This document shows positions 7,894-15,471 of a stretch of 64,000 nt of DNA, piece after piece. Numbering within the stretch: position 1 is the first letter of the stretch; every line of letters begins with the position of its first letter. This DNA is from JBBWZH01 sp035544115 (lineage in GTDB: Bacteria > Actinomycetota > Actinomycetes > Mycobacteriales > CADCTP01): contig OY970235.1 in NCBI GenBank assembly GCA_963714145.1, positions 3,844,001-3,908,000 of the forward strand. The letters are read 5' to 3'. Under the pieces are notes generated by a model, which worked only from the letters and a program-made list of their open reading frames with translations, made no database searches and was not told where the DNA came from. Both the position numbers and the translations under genes were made by a program.

Positions 7894-9464
7894 CCGGTCA
7901 CCCGGGGTGCGGCCGGCATCGGCACCCGGACCAGGCCGGACGGGTCGAGCGGCAGGTCCCACCGCGGCGACCACCGCCCGTTCGACCGCGCACCGTTCGA
8001 CCGCGCACCGCTCGACCGCGCAGCGCTCGGCCGCGCACCGCTCGACCGCGCAGCGGCGGGGGCGGGGCCTGGCCGGTGCACGACCCCGGCGGCGAGTGGC
8101 CAGCAGGTGCGGAAGGCGAAGACCTCGACCCGCAGGCCCGGCGACCCGCCGGGGACATCGAGAGACAGCCGCGCCGGCAGGTCGTCGTAGGGGCCGAGCA
8201 GTAGCGGCGGCCGCGCCGCGGGCGGGTCCGGGCCGCCCGCCGCGACGTGCAGGAACCAGCTCCCGCCGCTGGCCGGCTCCGGCGCCGGCGGGTAGGCCCC
8301 GGCCGCGACCAGCCGGCCGGACTGGCACCGGGCGCTGTCGAACGCCCGGGCCCGCTCCCCCGCCGGCCGGACGGCCTGCCGCACCTCGGCCCAGAACCGG
8401 TCGACCGGCGCGCCGAGGCCGGCCAGCGTCGCGTCGAGCATGGACAGCCACTGGCCGCTGGTCCGGCCGGCCAACTCCAGCGCGGTCTCGAACAGTTCAT
8501 CGGCGTCGGTGCCGCCGGCCAGGCCGCGGACGCCCGTCCCCACCCGGGCCTGCCAGCGGCTGTCCAGGCTCATCCCCGGCGGCCGCAGGCCGACAACCCG
8601 GCCCAGCAGCCGTGACCCCAGCGCCGTCGCCGGCCCGCCGCCGACGGCCTCCGGCCGGGTGCCAGCGCCCGACGCCGGACCGGACCCCGACACCGGGCCG
8701 GACCCGGACGCCGGACCGGACCCGGACACCGGGCCGGACCCCGACACCGGGCCGGACCCGGACACCGGGCCGGACCCGGACACCGGGCCGGACCCCGACA
8801 GCGGACCGGCCCGGGGCAGCGGGCGCGACCGGGGCAGCGGGCCGGGCCGGGGCAGCGGGCGGAACCCGGGCAGCGGGCGGAACCGGGGCAGCGTGAGGGC
8901 GAGGGCGCCGTGCGGGTGGCTGCCCGGCGCCGGCGGCAGCTCGTAGGACCCGGTGACCAGCCCCGCACCGCGCCGCTCGGCGGCCGGCACGTCCCACCAG
9001 GTGCGGGCGCGGCGGCCGGGGTCGTCCACCCAGTTCGAGTGCGAGTAGAAGTCCTGCAGCGCGTGCAGGGTGAGGCCGACGGCATGCCGGGCGCCGGCCA
9101 CGTCCCCGCGCTCGCCGCACCACAGCACGGCGGCGACGCAGCCGGCGGTGTAGCGATCCCACATCCGCGCGATCGCCGCGTCCGTGCCCAGGTCGTCGAA
9201 GTGCAGGGCGTGCAGGGCGCGGCGGTACCCGCGCAGGGCCAGCCGGCGGCCGCGGTCGAGCGGGAAGCGCCACACCGGGTTGTACAGGTACGCGTCGACG
9301 GCCAGCGCCTGCCAGGCCAGATCGTCGGCCGCGGCCGGGCTCCAGCCGGACGCCAGCGCCGCCGCGCGGGTGATCTCCTGGTGGTACCAGGGCCGCCCGA
9401 GGAGCGGATCCTCGCCGCCGAACGCCAGCGAGGAGGCCGCGAGCAGGCGCGCCACCGGGATCAC
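7890..9464 (-). CDS. Het-C / zinc-dependent phospholipase C-like protein with tandem-repeat inserts
   Basis: 524 residues from a GTG. The N-terminal half has the helical zinc-hydrolase hallmarks of the Het-C/bacterial phospholipase C group: WYHQEIT near residue 26 and LHALQDFYSHSNWVD near residue 135. These give histidines and aspartates placed to bind metal. Two low-complexity segments interrupt the chain: an S-G-S-G-P-V type repeat (about 190-265) and an S-S-G-A-R type repeat (about 470-500). Both come from tandem DNA repeats. No clear signal peptide is seen. In fungi both HET-C and NACHT proteins take part in heterokaryon incompatibility; the bacterial proteins are mostly uncharacterised. 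The gene converges on the NACHT gene, sharing the CTAG in which both stop. Confidence 0.82.
   Translation of the reverse strand: MIPVARLLAASSLAFGGEDPLLGRPWYHQEITRAAALASGWSPAAADDLAWQALAVDAYLYNPVWRFPLDRGRRLALRGYRRALHALHFDDLGTDAAIARMWDRYTAGCVAAVLWCGERGDVAGARHAVGLTLHALQDFYSHSNWVDDPGRRARTWWDVPAAERRGAGLVTGSYELPPAPGSHPHGALALTLPRFRPLPGFRPLPRPGPLPRSRPLPRAGPLSGSGPVSGSGPVSGSGPVSGSGPVSGSGPASGSGPVSGSGPASGAGTRPEAVGGGPATALGSRLLGRVVGLRPPGMSLDSRWQARVGTGVRGLAGGTDADELFETALELAGRTSGQWLSMLDATLAGLGAPVDRFWAEVRQAVRPAGERARAFDSARCQSGRLVAAGAYPPAPEPASGGSWFLHVAAGGPDPPAARPPLLLGPYDDLPARLSLDVPGGSPGLRVEVFAFRTCWPLAAGVVHRPGPAPAAARSSGARPSAARSSGARSNGARSNGRWSPRWDLPLDPSGLVRVPMPAAPRVTG
7981..8055. repeat. Five tandem 15-bp repeats in the Het-C-like gene
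   Basis: Five adjacent 15-bp units (consensus YTCGACCGCGCASCG) encode an S-S/N-G-A-R pentapeptide repeat on the minus strand. The unit length keeps the frame, so copy-number change would alter protein length without breaking it. Confidence 0.9.
8671..8899. repeat. Two adjoining 18-bp minisatellites in the Het-C-like gene
   Basis: About eight units of an 18-bp repeat (core GACACCGGGCCGGACCC) are followed by four to five units of a second 18-bp repeat (core GGCAGCGGGCGGAACCGG). They encode a Gly-Ser-Pro-Val hexapeptide run and a Leu-Pro-Arg-rich run. Both keep the frame, suggesting a flexible linker of variable length. Confidence 0.9.
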
Positions 9465-9519
9465 GGGGACATTCTGCCGCCGCCCCGCCGGCCGGCCGCG
9501 CGGAGCCTAGAGTCGGCCG

Positions 9520-10323
9520 GTGACCGGGCGGGCGGATGACCAGGCGATCCGGGTCGACACGGTCACGATCACCGCGGCCACCGACTTCGACGCGCTCGTG
9601 CTCGACGTGTTGCGCGGCGCCGGCGGCTCGTACCGCGACGACAGCGCACCGCTGGACTGGATCACCCGCGGGTACCGGCAACTGCGGGGCACCGGGTACG
9701 CCGGCCGGCTGGCCCGCGCGGTCGCCGGCTGCCTCACCGCGGCCGAGCCGGCGGTGCGGGCGCAGGCGCTGATCTTCGTCCAGGCCGAGCCGCGGGCCGC
9801 CGGGGCCGACCGGGTGCTCGACCTGCTCAGCGGGGACCGGTCGCTGTTCGCCGGCGTGCCCGACCCGCTGCACCCGGGCGTCGACCTGGAATGGCAACTG
9901 CTCGCCGCGCTGGCCGCCCAACTCGACCCGGCGGACGAGCGCGGGCTGCGGCTGGCCCGGGCCGAGGCGCTGCGCCCGGGCCACGCCGAGCCGCTGATCG
10001 GCGCGCTGACCGCGGCCGCGCCCGACCTGGTCATCGCCGACGCGGAGGCCATCGTCCGGGGCACCCCCGCGGCCGGGCTGACCATCCTGATCGCGCTGCA
10101 GCGGGCCGGCCGGGGGACTGGTCCCGCTCGGCCGCCGGCTCGCCCCGCTCTGCCGGGCCGACCCGCGGTTCGCGACCGACGCCGCCCGCTTCATCGACGA
10201 TCCGGCCGCCCGCGCGGCCATCCTCGCCGCGTTCCACCCGGAAGCCTGACCGCGCCGCCCGGAAGCCTGACCGCGCCGGCCGGAAGCCTGACCCAGGCCC
10301 GGGGGCAGGACCGCCAGGTCTAG
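9520..10323 (+). CDS. Hypothetical helical protein, probably frameshifted near 10116
   Basis: The start is a GTG, divergent from the Het-C-like gene. About 200 residues look like ordinary soluble helical sequence rich in Leu/Ala/Asp (for example ALIFVQAEPRAAGADRVLDL), perhaps HEAT-like. I recognise no family. After about residue 200 the frame turns into Arg/Pro-rich junk. The +1-neighbour frame beyond a GGGGG run (about 10112-10117) instead reads plausibly (DPRFATDAARFIDDPAA...ILAAFHPEA) and stops at 10247-10249. Removing one G would join the two into a protein of about 243 residues. The stop of the frame as given overlaps the convergent regulator's stop by 4 bp. A real frameshift or a homopolymer sequencing error cannot be told apart here. 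Confidence 0.6.
   Translation: MTGRADDQAIRVDTVTITAATDFDALVLDVLRGAGGSYRDDSAPLDWITRGYRQLRGTGYAGRLARAVAGCLTAAEPAVRAQALIFVQAEPRAAGADRVLDLLSGDRSLFAGVPDPLHPGVDLEWQLLAALAAQLDPADERGLRLARAEALRPGHAEPLIGALTAAAPDLVIADAEAIVRGTPAAGLTILIALQRAGRGTGPARPPARPALPGRPAVRDRRRPLHRRSGRPRGHPRRVPPGSLTAPPGSLTAPAGSLTQARGQDRQV
10237..10299. repeat. Tandem 21-bp repeats at the 3' end of the hypothetical gene
   Basis: Two exact 21-bp copies (10237-10257 and 10258-10278; core CCCGGAAGCCTGACCGCG) and a partial third. Each includes the GAAGCCTGA that would be the natural C-terminus and stop of the corrected frame, so the end of the gene has been duplicated. Confidence 0.85.
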
Positions 10324-13208
10324 GCCGTGGTGCTGGCGGGCTGGTCGAGGGAGTGCAGTTTGGCGTGCAGGTCGGCGGCGTCCGGGTGGTCCAGGTCGGT
10401 GAGGATGGTCAGGGCGTGTCGCCAGGCGGTGCGGGCGGCGGTGGGGTTGCCGGCGGCGTGGTGGATGTCGCCGAGGTCGGTGAGGGTGGCGGCTTCGTTG
10501 GAGCGGTCGCCGAGGTCGCGGAACAGGGTCAGCGCGTGCTGGTAGCAGTTGATGGCCTGGGCGTGGTGGTTGAGGTGGTGGTGGGCGTAGCCGAGGGTGT
10601 CCCAGGTCTCGGCCTCCCCGACCCGGTCGCCGATCTGCTGGTGCAGCGCGAGGGCCTGGCGGGAGTGGGCCAGCGCCTCGGTGTGGTCGCCGAGCTGGGC
10701 CTGGTGCCAGGCGACCGCGTTGAGTGCGTAGGCGTGCCCGCGTCGGTTGCCGCCGGCCTGGTAGAGGGCCAGCGCCTGCTGGGCGTGTTCGAGGGCCTGG
10801 CCGGGGCGGCCCTGGCGCTCCCAGACGACGGCGAGGTGGTGGTGCGCGCTGGCCTGCCCGACCAGGTCGCCGGTCTCGTCGTACAGCCGCAGGGCCGGGC
10901 CGAGCTCGCGGTGCGCGTCCGGGTAGCGGCCCAGCAGGGTGTAGGCGCGGGCCAGGAAGCAGTGCGCGTAGGCGCGGGCGGTCGGGTCGCCGAGCGCTTC
11001 GGCGGCGGTCAGCGCGGCCTGCCAGGCGGCGGCCAGGTCGTGCCCGTGCCCGCCCCGGATCAGCGGCGTGTTCAGGGCCCAGGCCAGCTGCCAGGTGTGG
11101 GTGTGGAAGCCGCCGTCGGCGGCCAGCCCGAGGGCGGCGAGCAGGACCGGGTGTTCGGCCGTCAGCCAGGCCAGCGCCGGCCCCGGGCCGGTGAGCTGCG
11201 CCGGGCCGGCCCCGGGTGCCAGTGGCTGCAGCGGGACCGGGATCGGGTCGCGGGCCGGGCTCAGGTGCTGGTTGGCCGCGTGCGCGGTGTGCGTGTAGTG
11301 GTCCAGCAGCCGGCCGACCGCGGCCCGCCGGTCCGGCTCGGTGTCGGTGCTGTGGGCCAGCTCGCCGGCGTACGCGCGGAGCAGGTCGTGGAACGTGTAC
11401 CGGCCCGGTACGGGTTCGCTGATCAGGTTGGCGCCGAGCAGCTCGGCCAGCTGCCCGCGCAGCTCCGCCGGCGGGTGGCCGGCGAGGCTGGCCGCGGCCG
11501 GCACCGAGGTGTCCGGGCCGGGGTGCAGGCCCAGCAGCCGGAACAGCCGGGCCGCCGGCGGGGTGAGGGCCTGGTAGGACCAGGAGAAGACGGCGTGTAC
11601 GTCGGTCGCCGGGTCGCCGATGGCCAGCGCGTCGAGCCGGCCGCCGGCCTGGCCGAGTTCGGCGGCCAGGGCGGTGAGCGGGAAGGTCGGGTTGGTGGCG
11701 GCGCGGGCGGCGGCGATCGTCAGCGCGAGCGGGAGCCGGGCGCAGGCGGCGATGATCTGATCGGTCGCCTCCGGTTCGGCGCCCAGCCGGGCCGCGCCCA
11801 GCCGGCGGGCGAGCAGCTCGCGGGCCGCCGCCGGGGGCATCAGGTCCAGCGGGATCGGGCGGGCGCCGTTGGCGGCGACCAGGCCGGTGAGCTGGCTGCG
11901 GCTGGTGATCACCACCATCGCCCCGGCGGTGCCCGGTAGCAGCGGGCGGACCTGCTCGGCGTCGCGGGCGTTGTCCAGCACCACCAGGATCCGCTTGCCG
12001 GCCAGCGTGCTGCGGTAGAGCGCGGCCTGGGCGTCCAGCCCGGCCGGGATCCGCCCGGCCGGCACCCCCATGGCATCGAGGAAGCCGCGGACCGCCTCGG
12101 CCGGCACCATCGCCTGCCCGCCGGGGTCGAACCCGCGCAGGTTCACGTAGAGCTGCCCGTCCGGGAACCGGTCGGCGGCCTGGTGCGCCCAGTGCACGGC
12201 CAGCGAGGTCTTGCCCACCCCGGCGGTCCCGGAGACCGCGGCGATCGCCACCGCCGCCGGCCGCCCGTCCGCCCCGGCCGTGGCCAGCGCCCCGTCCAGG
12301 GCCCGGTCCAGCGCGGCGAGCTGCTCCTCGCGGCCGGTGAACGCCGCCACCGCCGAGGGCAGCTGGGCGGGCCGGACGGCCGGGCCGACGCGCGGCTCGG
12401 CGGCGGCCGGGTGCGCCGGCCGGGAGCCGAGCAGCTGGGAGTCCTGCGCCAGCACCCGCCGGTGGATCTCGGCCAGCTCCGGCGACGGTTCCACGCCGGA
12501 CTCCTCGACGAGCACCCGGCGGGCCCGCCGGAAGGCCTCCAGCGCGTCGGCCTGCCGGCCGGCCCGGTACAGCGTTGTCATCAGCTGCCCCCACAGCCGC
12601 TCGTGCCGCGGATGCGCCCCGATCAGCCCCTCCAGCTCCGCGACCAGCTCGCCCCCCAGCCCGAGGGCCAGGTCCGCGTCGATCCGGTCGGCCACCGCGG
12701 CCAGCCGGAGCCGGTCGAGCCGGGCGCCTTCGTCGCGCAGGGCGGCGGTGTCGCCGAACTCGCCGTACGCCTCGCCCCGCCACAGCCCGAGCGCGGCGGC
12801 CAGCTGCTCCGCCGCGTCGGCCGGCCGGCCGGCGTCCAGCGCCCGCCGGCCGGCCGCGGCCAGCCGCTCGAACCGGGCCGCGTCCAGCGCGTCCGGATCC
12901 AGCCGCAGCAGGTACCCCGGCGGCCGGGTCAGCAGCAGCTCGCCGGCGGCCGGGCCGGCGGCCGGCAGCAGGGCCTTGCGCAGCCGGGACGTGTAGCTGC
13001 GCACCGTCTGCTCGGCGTCGGCCGGAGCCTGCCCGTCCCACAACCCGTCCACCAGCGCGGCCACGCTGACCACCCGGCCGGCGCCGGCCAGCAGCAGCGC
13101 CAGCACGGCGCGGATCCGCCGGCCACCCAGGTCCAGCACCCGGCTGCCGACGCCGACCTCCAGCGGCCCGAGCACCCGGAACTGGACCGGGGACGGTGTG
13201 GCGTCCAT
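10320..13208 (-). CDS. SARP/AfsR-type transcriptional activator (wHTH-BTAD-NB-ARC-TPR)
   Basis: 962 residues. The N-terminal winged helix (about 1-95) is followed by a bacterial transcriptional activation domain (about 100-245). Together these are the SARP signature. An NB-ARC ATPase follows with P-loop GTAGVGKTSLAV (about residue 333) and an ILVVLDNARD Walker B. TPR-like repeats from about 640 to the end carry the recurrent Trp/Tyr-Ala-His patterns (GQASAHHHLA, GHAYALNAVAW, GEAETWDTLGYAHH). I chose the ATG at 13208 because GGAGGT lies just upstream; an in-frame ATG 30 bp earlier lacks an RBS. SARPs activate biosynthetic operons by binding direct repeats. Such repeats lie in the same divergent region, which makes this the likely pathway-specific activator. 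Confidence 0.93.
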   Translation of the reverse strand: MDATPSPVQFRVLGPLEVGVGSRVLDLGGRRIRAVLALLLAGAGRVVSVAALVDGLWDGQAPADAEQTVRSYTSRLRKALLPAAGPAAGELLLTRPPGYLLRLDPDALDAARFERLAAAGRRALDAGRPADAAEQLAAALGLWRGEAYGEFGDTAALRDEGARLDRLRLAAVADRIDADLALGLGGELVAELEGLIGAHPRHERLWGQLMTTLYRAGRQADALEAFRRARRVLVEESGVEPSPELAEIHRRVLAQDSQLLGSRPAHPAAAEPRVGPAVRPAQLPSAVAAFTGREEQLAALDRALDGALATAGADGRPAAVAIAAVSGTAGVGKTSLAVHWAHQAADRFPDGQLYVNLRGFDPGGQAMVPAEAVRGFLDAMGVPAGRIPAGLDAQAALYRSTLAGKRILVVLDNARDAEQVRPLLPGTAGAMVVITSRSQLTGLVAANGARPIPLDLMPPAAARELLARRLGAARLGAEPEATDQIIAACARLPLALTIAAARAATNPTFPLTALAAELGQAGGRLDALAIGDPATDVHAVFSWSYQALTPPAARLFRLLGLHPGPDTSVPAAASLAGHPPAELRGQLAELLGANLISEPVPGRYTFHDLLRAYAGELAHSTDTEPDRRAAVGRLLDHYTHTAHAANQHLSPARDPIPVPLQPLAPGAGPAQLTGPGPALAWLTAEHPVLLAALGLAADGGFHTHTWQLAWALNTPLIRGGHGHDLAAAWQAALTAAEALGDPTARAYAHCFLARAYTLLGRYPDAHRELGPALRLYDETGDLVGQASAHHHLAVVWERQGRPGQALEHAQQALALYQAGGNRRGHAYALNAVAWHQAQLGDHTEALAHSRQALALHQQIGDRVGEAETWDTLGYAHHHLNHHAQAINCYQHALTLFRDLGDRSNEAATLTDLGDIHHAAGNPTAARTAWRHALTILTDLDHPDAADLHAKLHSLDQPASTTA

Positions 13209-13376
13209 CCGACCTCCAGCTCGCAGCGACGGGCCCATCCGGCTCGGCCGGGCCCCCGGCCCGGGGACAGGACGTGCGGCGCCGGGGTCCGGATGCCCCG
13301 CTGAGCAACCATCCGGACCCGGGCGGCGGCCGTCCGGGCGGCTGGCCCGGACCGCCGACCTGCACAGTCAACCAGT

Positions 13377-13405
13377 TGTCGACCGGGCGTCGAGAGCCTG
13401 TCGAC
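13377..13405. promoter_or_regulatory. Candidate SARP box: three heptamers at 11-bp period
   Basis: TGTCGAC (13377), CGTCGAG (13388) and TGTCGAC (13399), each followed by a 4-bp gap. SARPs such as DnrI and ActII-ORF4 are known to bind TCGAG-type heptamers repeated every 11 bp. The array lies between the SARP gene and the mutase operon. On the minus strand a TTGACT hexamer (13366-13371) lies next to it; on the plus strand a weak TGACAT follows at 13412. It may therefore control the activator's own gene, the operon, or both. Confidence 0.7.
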
Positions 13406-13468
13406 GACGCCTGACATCCTCGGGCGGCCCATGCCCGGCAACGCGCACCCACCGGAGCCGGACGGCAA

Positions 13469-13524
13469 CTGCCGGTCGGCTGCCGCCGACGCTGCCGCCG
13501 GACCGCACGGCCGGCTCCTAGGTT
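13469..13524 (+). promoter_or_regulatory. CTGCCG triple repeat and -10-like box before the mutase operon
   Basis: CTGCCG occurs at 13469, 13480 and 13492. A TAGGTT hexamer (13519-13524), fitting the actinobacterial -10 pattern TANNNT, follows 21 nt after the last copy. The same arrangement, with the same 21-nt gap, lies before the second MbtH gene. It is probably an activator site plus promoter. The transcript would have a leader of about 35 nt to the ATG at 13565. Confidence 0.6.
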
Positions 13525-13564
13525 CGATTCCAGGACGTATCGGCCGAGCTGGCAGGGGTTCTCC

Positions 13565-14026
13565 ATGAAGCTGATGACAGCCACTTCGCGCCCGGCGGCA
13601 CCCGGTGGCGGGCTGGACGTGATCGTGACCAGCGTGTCGTCGGACGCGCACACCTGGAACCTCGTCTACCTGCAACTGCTGCTGGAGGAGTACGGGCACC
13701 GGGTGGTCAACCTCGGCGCCTGCGTGCCGGACCGGCTGCTGGTCGCCGAATGCCTCCGGCTGCGGCCGGACCTGGTGGTGATGAGCAGCGTCAACGGGCA
13801 CGGCTGGCGGGACGGCCGGCGCGCCATCACCGCGCTGCGGACCCGCGCCGAACTGGCCGCCACCCCGGTCGTCATCGGCGGCAAGCTCGGCATCGCCGGC
13901 CCCGGCGGGGACGCCCAGGCCCGCTCGCTGGCGCTGGCCGGCTTCGACGGCGTGTTCGAGGACGGCAGCTCGGCAGCGGCGTTCCGGGAGTTCCTGAGCC
14001 GGCTGCGGCCGAGGGTGTCGGCGTGA
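13565..14026 (+). CDS. glmS: Glutamate mutase (methylaspartate mutase) small, B12-binding subunit
   Basis: 153 residues forming a single Rossmann-like cobalamin-binding domain. The diagnostic DxHxxG loop is present as SSDAHTWN (residues 21-28), so the His that ligates cobalt is kept but the final Gly is Asn. The rest fits the family: VVNLGACVP, LVVMSSVNGHGW, PVVIGGKLGI and a terminal GFDGVFEDGS. With the E subunit it should interconvert L-glutamate and (2S,3S)-3-methylaspartate through an adenosyl radical, in the cytosol. Actinomycete clusters for vicenistatin and friulimicin use such enzymes to supply 3-methylaspartate. The stop overlaps the E-subunit GTG (GTGA), so the two are translationally coupled. 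Confidence 0.93.
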   Translation: MKLMTATSRPAAPGGGLDVIVTSVSSDAHTWNLVYLQLLLEEYGHRVVNLGACVPDRLLVAECLRLRPDLVVMSSVNGHGWRDGRRAITALRTRAELAATPVVIGGKLGIAGPGGDAQARSLALAGFDGVFEDGSSAAAFREFLSRLRPRVSA

Positions 14027-15444
14027 GCGAGCACGCGGCCGGGGCCGGCCGGCGGCCGGCCCGGGCGGGCGGGCCCGTGGCCAGGGCCGGCGAGCCCGGG
14101 GCCGGGGCCGGCGAGCCCGGGGCCGGGGCGGGTGAGCTGCCGGCCGGGACAGGCGGGCGCTCGGACTTCGGTGCGGTCGTCCGCCGCGCGGCGGCGGCCG
14201 GCCGGCTGGTGGTCCAGCCCCGGATGGGCGTGAGCGACCCGGCCCGGATGCGCGCCGGCCTGCTCGCCACCCGGGACGCGGGGGTGCGCACGGTCGGCAC
14301 GATCACGCTGGACAGCTACACCCGGGTCGGCGACCACGAGGCGGTGCGGGCGGCCCTGCGCAACGGCGAGGAGCTCAACGGCTACCCGATCGTCGACCAC
14401 CCGGTGCGGACCACCGCGGCCCTGGTCGCGGACGTGTCCGATGTGGACTTTCCGGTGCAGGTGCGGCACGGGTCGGCGCGGCCGCAACGCATCGCCGCCG
14501 CGCTGATCGCGGCCGGGCTGCACGCCACCGAGGGCGGCCCGGTCTCCTACTGCCTGCCCTACAGCCGGGTGCCGGTGGCCGAATCGGTACGCGCCTGGGC
14601 GGAGACGACCCGGCTGCTGGCCGAACTGCGCGGGCGCGGGCTGCGCCCGCACCTGGAGACGTTCGGCGGCTGCATGATGGGCCAGCTCTGCCCACCGTCG
14701 CTGCTGGTGGCGATCAGCCTGCTGGAGGCGATGTTCTTCGGCCGGCACGGGGTGGACAGCGTCTCGCTCAGCTACGCCCAGCAGACCGACCCGGGGCAGG
14801 ACACAGAGGCGCTGTCCGCGCTGCGTTCGCTCGCCGCCGAGTTCCTGTCCGAAGTGGACTGGCATGTCGTGCTCTACGCGTACATGGGGGTGTTCCCCAG
14901 CTCCCCGGACGGCGCGACGGACCTGCTGGCCGACGCCGCCCGGCTCAGCGTGCGCGGCGGCGCGGACCGGCTGATCGTCAAGACCGTCGCCGAGGCGCGG
15001 CGGATCCCCACGATCGCAGAGAACGTGACCGCGCTGCGGGTGGCCGGCCACGCGGCCGACCACGAGCGCCGGGTCATCGCCGGGCCGGCCGGGCCGGCGC
15101 CGGACACCGGCATCCGGGCCCAGGCCCGGGCCATCGTCGAGGCGGTGCTGAACCTGGCGCCCGACCTCGACACCGCGCTGATCCGCGCGGTGCACCGGGG
15201 CCTGCTCGACATCCCGTACTGCCTGCACCCGGACAACGCCGGGCGGACCCGCGCCACCGTCGGCCGGGACGGGACGCTGCAGTGGACCCGGATCGGGGCG
15301 CTGCCGATCCGCGGCCTGGCCGATACCGCCGGCGACGCGGACGGCAGCGCCGCCGGGCTGCTGCGGTCACTGTCCTATGTGGCCAGCCGGTTCGACGACG
15401 CGGCGCTGGAACGCGCCGCCGCGCGGGAGTTCCTCCCGGCCTGA
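14023..15444 (+). CDS. glmE: Glutamate mutase (methylaspartate mutase) large, catalytic E subunit
   Basis: 473 residues from a GTG that overlaps the S-subunit stop. The first 45 or so residues are a Gly/Ala/Glu-Pro repeat (GAGAGEPG type) from a short DNA repeat and are probably disordered. The TIM-barrel core starts at about 46. RLVVQPRMG, GTITLDSYTR, LNGYPIVDHP, RPHLETFGGCMMGQLCPPS and DSVSLSYAQQTD match the GlmE family, including residues known to contact glutamate and adenosylcobalamin. It carries out the radical carbon-skeleton rearrangement together with the B12 subunit. The product, 3-methylaspartate, is a likely precursor for this gene cluster. The AsnRS-like gene follows after 27 bp. 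Confidence 0.93.
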   Translation: MSEHAAGAGRRPARAGGPVARAGEPGAGAGEPGAGAGELPAGTGGRSDFGAVVRRAAAAGRLVVQPRMGVSDPARMRAGLLATRDAGVRTVGTITLDSYTRVGDHEAVRAALRNGEELNGYPIVDHPVRTTAALVADVSDVDFPVQVRHGSARPQRIAAALIAAGLHATEGGPVSYCLPYSRVPVAESVRAWAETTRLLAELRGRGLRPHLETFGGCMMGQLCPPSLLVAISLLEAMFFGRHGVDSVSLSYAQQTDPGQDTEALSALRSLAAEFLSEVDWHVVLYAYMGVFPSSPDGATDLLADAARLSVRGGADRLIVKTVAEARRIPTIAENVTALRVAGHAADHERRVIAGPAGPAPDTGIRAQARAIVEAVLNLAPDLDTALIRAVHRGLLDIPYCLHPDNAGRTRATVGRDGTLQWTRIGALPIRGLADTAGDADGSAAGLLRSLSYVASRFDDAALERAAAREFLPA

Positions 15445-15471
15445 TCATCCGACTACCCAGGGAGCCAACCG

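Noticed and set aside
8671..8899. CRISPR-like regular repeats
   Set aside because: Units are adjacent 18-mers without spacers and lie in frame inside a gene: a minisatellite, not a CRISPR array.
10320..10323. CTAG overlap of convergent stops as a functional signal
   Set aside because: Seen twice (also 7890-7893), but convergent TAG/CTA overlap is a simple consequence of tight packing; at 10320 the upstream frame is probably not the native one.
9891..11939. Long plus-strand frame opposite the SARP gene
   Set aside because: Gly/Val/Gln-rich shadow of the SARP coding strand; only the small piece near 10.1-10.25 kb in another frame looks real.
13519..13535. tRNA T-loop-like GGTTCGATTCC
   Set aside because: No acceptor stem, anticodon arm or D-arm around it; it coincides with the candidate -10 region of the mutase operon.
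8497..13653. Very long minus-strand open frame
   Set aside because: Arg/Pro/Gly-rich shadow crossing the Het-C-like, hypothetical and SARP genes; the absence of stops follows from the high GC.
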